Shown here: positions 7,856 to 10,645 of the stretch, piece after piece
Layout: every line of letters begins with the position of its first letter
Position numbering within the stretch: the first letter of the stretch is position 1
Source of the DNA: Euperipatoides rowelli
Taxonomy: Eukaryota > Onychophora > Udeonychophora > Euonychophora > Peripatopsidae
NCBI GenBank assembly: GCA_003024985.2
Contig: PXIH01S0024637.1
Length of the DNA: 10,645 nucleotides
Strand: one strand, 5' to 3'
Translations under genes and position numbers: made by a program
The notes under the pieces: model-generated
The model's database searches: none
Told to the model about the DNA's origin: nothing
The model's input: the letters and a program-made list of their open reading frames with translations, nothing else

Positions 7856-8039
7856 AATAACGTTAGGAATTGCGTGACAACTTAAACGTAGCGTGTGGAA
7901 TTGGTATTTTTTCTTGCTGATTTTAGTATATTTTCTTTGCAGTCCTAACTGTACCATAACCCTGAACCCTAGGATAATCTAGAGGTGAAATATTTTGCTG
8001 ACCGCCGATCTAGATAATTTCAACTTACTACCGTCAGCC

Positions 8040-8065
8040 ATATTGGTGGGCAGATAATGGAATCT
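8040..8065 (-). repeat. Right terminal inverted repeat of the candidate MITE
   Basis: It is the inverted partner of 7830-7855. It is preceded by a CpG-containing segment (CCGTCAGCC at 8031-8039). Confidence 0.6.
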
Positions 8066-8077
8066 GATTGGGAACTT

Positions 8078-8400
8078 TATATAGTGTCTGGGTATCAAAC
8101 TTACCAATTCCTTTTTGTCCAAACCCACTCCTCTCCTTGATGGTCATTGATTCGTTAACAGTTGGGACAATGGTATTCGTGTCAAAATATCAAACTTAAT
8201 AAAAAAAAAAAAGTATGTTGCACCTCATGGGTAGGGGTATAGTGGATTTTACACATAGTTGGAGTTAGGGTTCAGGGTAAGTTTATGACTAAATAAAAAA
8301 AATAAGCCATCTGAGCATTTGATATGGTCATACGATATTGGTTGGTTTTGGAAGGAAAAGGCATGATAAGTTTGATAGCTAGACGCTTGTGAACTTTAGT
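8078..8400. other. Non-coding stretch with a 12-A run
   Basis: No gene was recognised. It contains a 12-A run at 8201-8212, a repeated ATCAAACTTA word (near 8095 and 8188), and a TAGGGTTCAGGGT word at 8266-8278 that is inverted relative to one inside the MITE. Confidence 0.5.
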
Positions 8401-8615
8401 TTTTAAAAATAAGTCATGTCTTTCATTAAAGATCGTGACGATTTATATTTCTTTGTGTAATTTGTTATCATTGAAATGCTGATTATTTGGTTAATATATA
8501 TTTTTATTTGTATTTTTATATATTTTTTATCTTTAGTTTAGTTTGTTTAAGTTTGTCATTTTTGTAACAGAGCTTTATACATAATAAAGAATTGATTTGA
8601 AATTAATAAATAAAA
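8401..8615 (+). repeat. LINE-like 3' tail ending in AATAAAGAATTGATTTGAAATT
   Basis: A T-rich segment with many TTTG and TTTA words leads to TTTATACATAATAAAGAATT near 8573-8592, then GATTTGAAATTAATAAATAAA. A poly(A) signal followed by GAATTGATTT-type pentamer repeats is the common ending of CR1/Jockey-related LINEs in invertebrates. No coding part was found upstream, so this would be a short 3' fragment. The left edge is uncertain. Confidence 0.35.
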
Positions 8616-8862
8616 CTGATTTACATAACCTCGTCTAGATTAATAAAATGACATTTTGGAAACAATAATTGATTTATAATATCCAGTAATAATAATTACT
8701 GTACTTGAGTGATTTTGAATATTTCTATTTATTAAAATTCAAATGTATATTGACTGGAGAATTAGATAAGAAACTTGTGAGCTATTACTTATCCTTTTAC
8801 AAATATTGATAATGTACAAGTCATAAGATTATGCTGCATACTCTCACTTTTATTTTTTTCAG
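8616..8862. other. AT-rich non-coding sequence ending in a splice-acceptor-like tract
   Basis: No frame was recognised. The last part is a pyrimidine run ending in CAG (AG at 8861-8862), which looks like a 3' splice site. The following 70 bases are open in one frame (8864-8929, then TGA). Confidence 0.4.
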
Positions 8863-9250
8863 TTTATGGATATTGTATTCGGCTAAAGAATTTCGTTTGC
8901 TCCCTGTCATAGTTCATACGCAGACGCTGTGATGCGATGCACATGCGAACTGACTGATAGTCTTATCTCCCACACGTGTTTTAATACAATTTGAAATTAA
9001 TTACCTCATCACTCTCGCCCATAATAGATGATTTAATGTATTCAGAGTGGTAATCAATCAAAATTGAAAGTTATGACTCCCTCACGTTGAATCAAACGAT
9101 ACCGTGGCAAAATCGCCAGTAAAAGTGTGCCGGGTGAATAATTACTTTTATATATTGAAAAGCAAGAACACTGTTGTTGTTTTTTTAAAAAAAGAAACTA
9201 CATTTATTCATACATACAGAAGTTTCTGGATTTAGTTTTACATTAATATT

Positions 9251-9270
9251 TGCATTTTTTTTTCTTTCAG
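9251..9270 (+). promoter_or_regulatory. Candidate 3' splice site (polypyrimidine tract and CAG)
   Basis: An uninterrupted pyrimidine run, TTTTTTTTTCTTTCAG, ends at 9270. TTAATATT upstream could serve as a branch region. This is the strongest acceptor-like sequence in the window, and it directly precedes an open frame. Confidence 0.5.
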
Positions 9271-9390
9271 GATTTAAATAGGAATCGTCTATCACACAAA
9301 AAAAATGTCATTAAACCGAGTACAGCGGGAGGAGGCCGAGGGGAAAAGGGGAACTCAATTGGAACTAGTTTAGAACTTTATCAGGTTTAA
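9271..9390 (+). CDS. Candidate terminal exon of an unrecognised host gene
   Basis: Directly after the acceptor, 39 sense codons run from GAT at 9271 to TAA at 9388-9390. The peptide begins DLNRNRLSHKKN, has a KPSTAGGGRGEKG segment and ends SLELYQV. It is basic at the start, glycine-rich in the middle and ends in a hydrophobic-x-hydrophobic pattern. It is more GC- and CpG-rich than its surroundings, and two AATAAA signals follow within 30 bases. I do not recognise the protein family. No upstream coding exon can be proven. A GTGAAT donor-like site at 9134 would give a 137-base intron, and the frame in front of it is open for only 19 codons (9077-9133). An alternative is an untranslated exon with a 22-codon ATG frame at 9305. 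Chance openness is possible at this length. Confidence 0.35.
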   Translation, partial: DLNRNRLSHKKNVIKPSTAGGGRGEKGNSIGTSLELYQV

Positions 9391-9402
9391 ACCCGGTTGA
9401 CA

Positions 9403-9419
9403 AATAAATCGAAAATAAA
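9403..9419 (+). terminator. Two AATAAA poly(A) signals after the candidate exon
   Basis: AATAAA occurs at 9403-9408 and 9414-9419, beginning 13 and 24 bases after the TAA at 9390. The spacing fits a very short 3' untranslated region. AATAAA is frequent by chance in AT-rich DNA, so the weight comes from the position. Confidence 0.35.
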
Positions 9420-9420
9420 T

Positions 9421-9777
9421 TGTCGATTTGTTTTTAAAAATAAATTTATTCGTGCTTTTTATATTATATATAGCCTACATTTTTCAACTGGCATCTGGAT
9501 CTGAGATCCAACATTTTGAGATAATCTGTTACCTTAACCGCACACTGACTCTTTAAGTCCAACATAAATATTAAAACATAATAAGAAATAAGTACCGTAA
9601 TAAATAAAATTATACACTAAACCCAAAGAGAATGCAAGCCGACCCCTGATTGGCTGTTTTTGGGCTGGAGAGTGGTGTAGTCTGAAATACAGACTCTTTA
9701 TTCAAGTTTTGACAAATTTACATAGGCAAGTACTTGAACTCGTACTTTAGTGATATTACAATAACGCTGCGTTTCAT
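9421..9777. other. Non-coding stretch
   Basis: No gene was recognised. It contains an ATTGG (inverted CCAAT) word near 9648 in a slightly GC-richer patch, without other promoter elements. Confidence 0.5.
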
Positions 9778-9903
9778 AATGATAATGAAGGTGATGGTGG
9801 TGATGATGATGAATTTGGTGAGGATAATGAAGATGGAGATGATGATGATGATGAATGTGGTGATGATGATGATGATNGGATTATGGTGATGATGATAATG
9901 ATA
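9778..9903 (+). repeat. GAT/GGT trinucleotide microsatellite
   Basis: Imperfect GAT and GGT triplets with two clean runs at 9838-9853 and 9861-9876, and one ambiguous base at 9877. One frame reads as an Asp/Glu-rich stretch, but it opens only just upstream (stop at 9751) and changes character after the repeat. It is best regarded as a simple repeat. Confidence 0.8.
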
Positions 9904-10005
9904 CAGTAATTATTAAACTATTAGATTACTCATTCTTGTTACTAAATTAATGGATTATTGAATCATTATCACATTTCCTATAGGCATTCCTATCATATTT
10001 GCTAC

Positions 10006-10306
10006 TCATCATTCTCCTGTAAAATTCCTCATCCTAATTATACTCATAATAATCCTCATGCTTCTGCTCATCTTCATCTTTTATCTCATATACATAATCA
10101 TCAAAATCATAATTGATCTCATGATTATAACGTTCATTATTATTACATCAAAATTATCATTACATCATCATAAATTAATTCATCACTATTACCACCAACC
10201 TTATCATCATAATCATTATTCTTATCATCATTGTCACAGAACCAACTTCATCATCATCATGATTGTTACTATCATCATTGTCATCACAATTATTAATCAT
10301 TATTGA
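10006..10306 (+). repeat. ATC/ATT trinucleotide-like repeat
   Basis: About 300 bases rich in ATCATC, ATCATT and CATCAT words, with no long pure run except near 10248-10262. It is the strand complement in composition of the GAT tract at 9778-9903. The open frames across it on both strands are His/Ile-rich or Asp/Met-rich products of the repeat and not genes. Confidence 0.75.
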
Positions 10307-10357
10307 ACAGCAATTACCTAGCTCTAAATAATTTAATAATACAGATACATTAATGTT

Positions 10358-10400
10358 GGTGGTCAGATTTCGAACCCAGGTCATTAAGAGTTAAACAATG
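10358..10400 (-). repeat. tRNA-like 3'-half relic, possible SINE head
   Basis: On the minus strand an ACTCTTAAT segment is followed by GACCTGGGTTCGAAATCTG. The first resembles the anticodon arm of tRNA-Lys(CUU), and the second contains a B-box-like GGTTCGAA. The order and spacing fit the 3' half of a tRNA or a tRNA-derived SINE. The T-stem pairs poorly and no A box is visible upstream, so this is not a functional tRNA. Confidence 0.35.
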
Positions 10401-10432
10401 TGAATATTTTTATATATCTTTCTAATATAAAG

Positions 10433-10645
10433 CACTAGCAGATTTACCCAGCTTTGCCCGGGAATTTTTGAACTCCCCCCTCCCCCACCCCATTACCCAC
10501 ATTGCCTGGTCATTTTTTAACTCCCCTCCCCATTCCCCATTCCCCCATTGCTCCCCTTTGATCCCCACCCCCACAAAATGCCCAAGTCTATTTTCATTGT
10601 CTACACTATGAAACCTACCCACATGCCAAATATATGCTATGTTGG
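10433..10645. repeat. RTE/SINE-like dispersed repeat with CCCRGC...GCCCGGG hairpin
   Basis: The block starts CACTAGCAGATTTACCC, then AGCTTTGCCCGGG (10450-10462), a compact GC-rich hairpin. A C-rich tract follows, and then CTACCCACATGCCAAAT near 10616-10631. Many invertebrate RTE-related elements and SINEs carry the series CTAGC, a CCCGGCTTCGCCCGGG-type hairpin, and a CATGCCAAATTTCAT-type block. The resemblance here is clear in order and wording. The element runs off the right edge of the window. Strand and exact family are uncertain. Confidence 0.5.
10475..10498 (-). other. G-quadruplex-capable motif (G-rich on minus strand)
   Basis: The plus strand has C runs of 6, 5, 4 and 3 separated by loops of 1, 1 and 4 bases. 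The minus strand therefore carries four runs of at least three G with short loops, a classic G-quadruplex pattern. Confidence 0.6.

Larger units (their letters stand above)
7830..8065. mobile_element. Candidate MITE with 26-bp terminal inverted repeats
   Basis: Positions 7830-7855 are the inverted complement of 8040-8065, with 23 of 26 positions identical. The three differences are all transitions (G/A, T/C, C/T). The conserved core is TGCCCACCAA. The enclosed 236 bases have no open frame of note, as expected of a non-autonomous DNA element. Just outside, GGAACTT occurs at 7819-7825 and again at 8071-8077. If this 7-base word is the target-site duplication, the element would be 7826-8070. No superfamily can be named from the ends. 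Confidence 0.6.

Noticed and set aside
7927-7980. Acceptor-like TTTTCTTTGCAG followed by CCTAACTG...
   Set aside because: The frames close within about 14 codons and the site lies inside the candidate MITE, so an exon is unlikely.
8201-8212. 12-A run as the poly(A) tail of a processed pseudogene
   Set aside because: The sequence upstream shows no open frame and no matching flanking duplication, and A runs of this length are common here.
9754-9903. Asp/Glu-rich reading frame that could be an acidic protein tail
   Set aside because: It opens just after a stop at 9751, consists of simple GAT repeats, changes to Met/Ile-rich sequence as the repeat phase drifts, and has no splice acceptor.
10058-10384. 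Open frames on both strands over the ATC-rich tract
   Set aside because: They are low-complexity translations of a trinucleotide repeat.
10422-10622. Gly/Trp-rich minus-strand open frame
   Set aside because: It is the translation of the C-rich tract of the RTE/SINE-like repeat, with no recognisable domain.

Overview
This window looks like non-coding DNA from an animal nuclear genome, most likely an invertebrate. It is AT-rich, contains single-base ambiguities at about 2142, 6630 and 9877 as in a draft assembly, has no bacterial-style gene packing, and holds several decayed non-LTR retrotransposons (LINEs), DNA-transposon ends and simple repeats. I cannot name the species. The mixture of L1/Tx1-like LINE relics, a hAT-like end and an RTE/SINE-like CCCGGC...GCCCGGG block would suit a mollusc, crustacean, other arthropod or non-vertebrate deuterostome. 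That is inference only.

Layout from left to right. Positions 1-1460 are AT-rich and hold a LINE-like 3' tail (418-513), a small CpG-containing patch with a well-placed ATG (about 676-742) and a near-perfect hairpin (1185-1248). A hAT-like terminal sequence lies at 1464-1482. From 2815 down to 1743 the minus strand carries the C-terminal part of a LINE ORF2, with a YLG motif and a terminal CCHC zinc knuckle, broken by a frameshift and stops. From about 3440 to 5545 the plus strand carries a second, unrelated LINE: a 5'-truncated reverse transcriptase of L1/Tx1 type that can be followed through all three frames to a stop at 5454 and a poly(A) signal at 5512. About 300 bases further on (5855-6065) is a fragment resembling the start of an APE-type LINE endonuclease.

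The interval 6074-7820 holds a degenerate direct repeat (6074-6204 and 6779-6901) on either side of a minus-strand LINE-like tail, plus AT-rich unique sequence. A candidate MITE with 26-bp terminal inverted repeats spans 7830-8065, and another LINE-like tail ends near 8610. The most gene-like part is 8863-9420. A strong polypyrimidine-CAG acceptor opens directly into 39 sense codons and a stop (9271-9390), followed by two AATAAA signals, which suggests the last exon of a host gene. The right end is repetitive: GAT-type repeats, then ATC-type repeats, a tRNA-like B-box relic, and a C-rich RTE/SINE-like block with strong G-quadruplex potential on the minus strand.

No intact protein-coding gene is demonstrable. 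The recognisable proteins are dead retrotransposon remnants, and the host-exon calls rest on splice signals and open frames only. I found no convincing new multi-gene system. The best leads are the candidate terminal exon, the MITE and the 1185-1248 hairpin.
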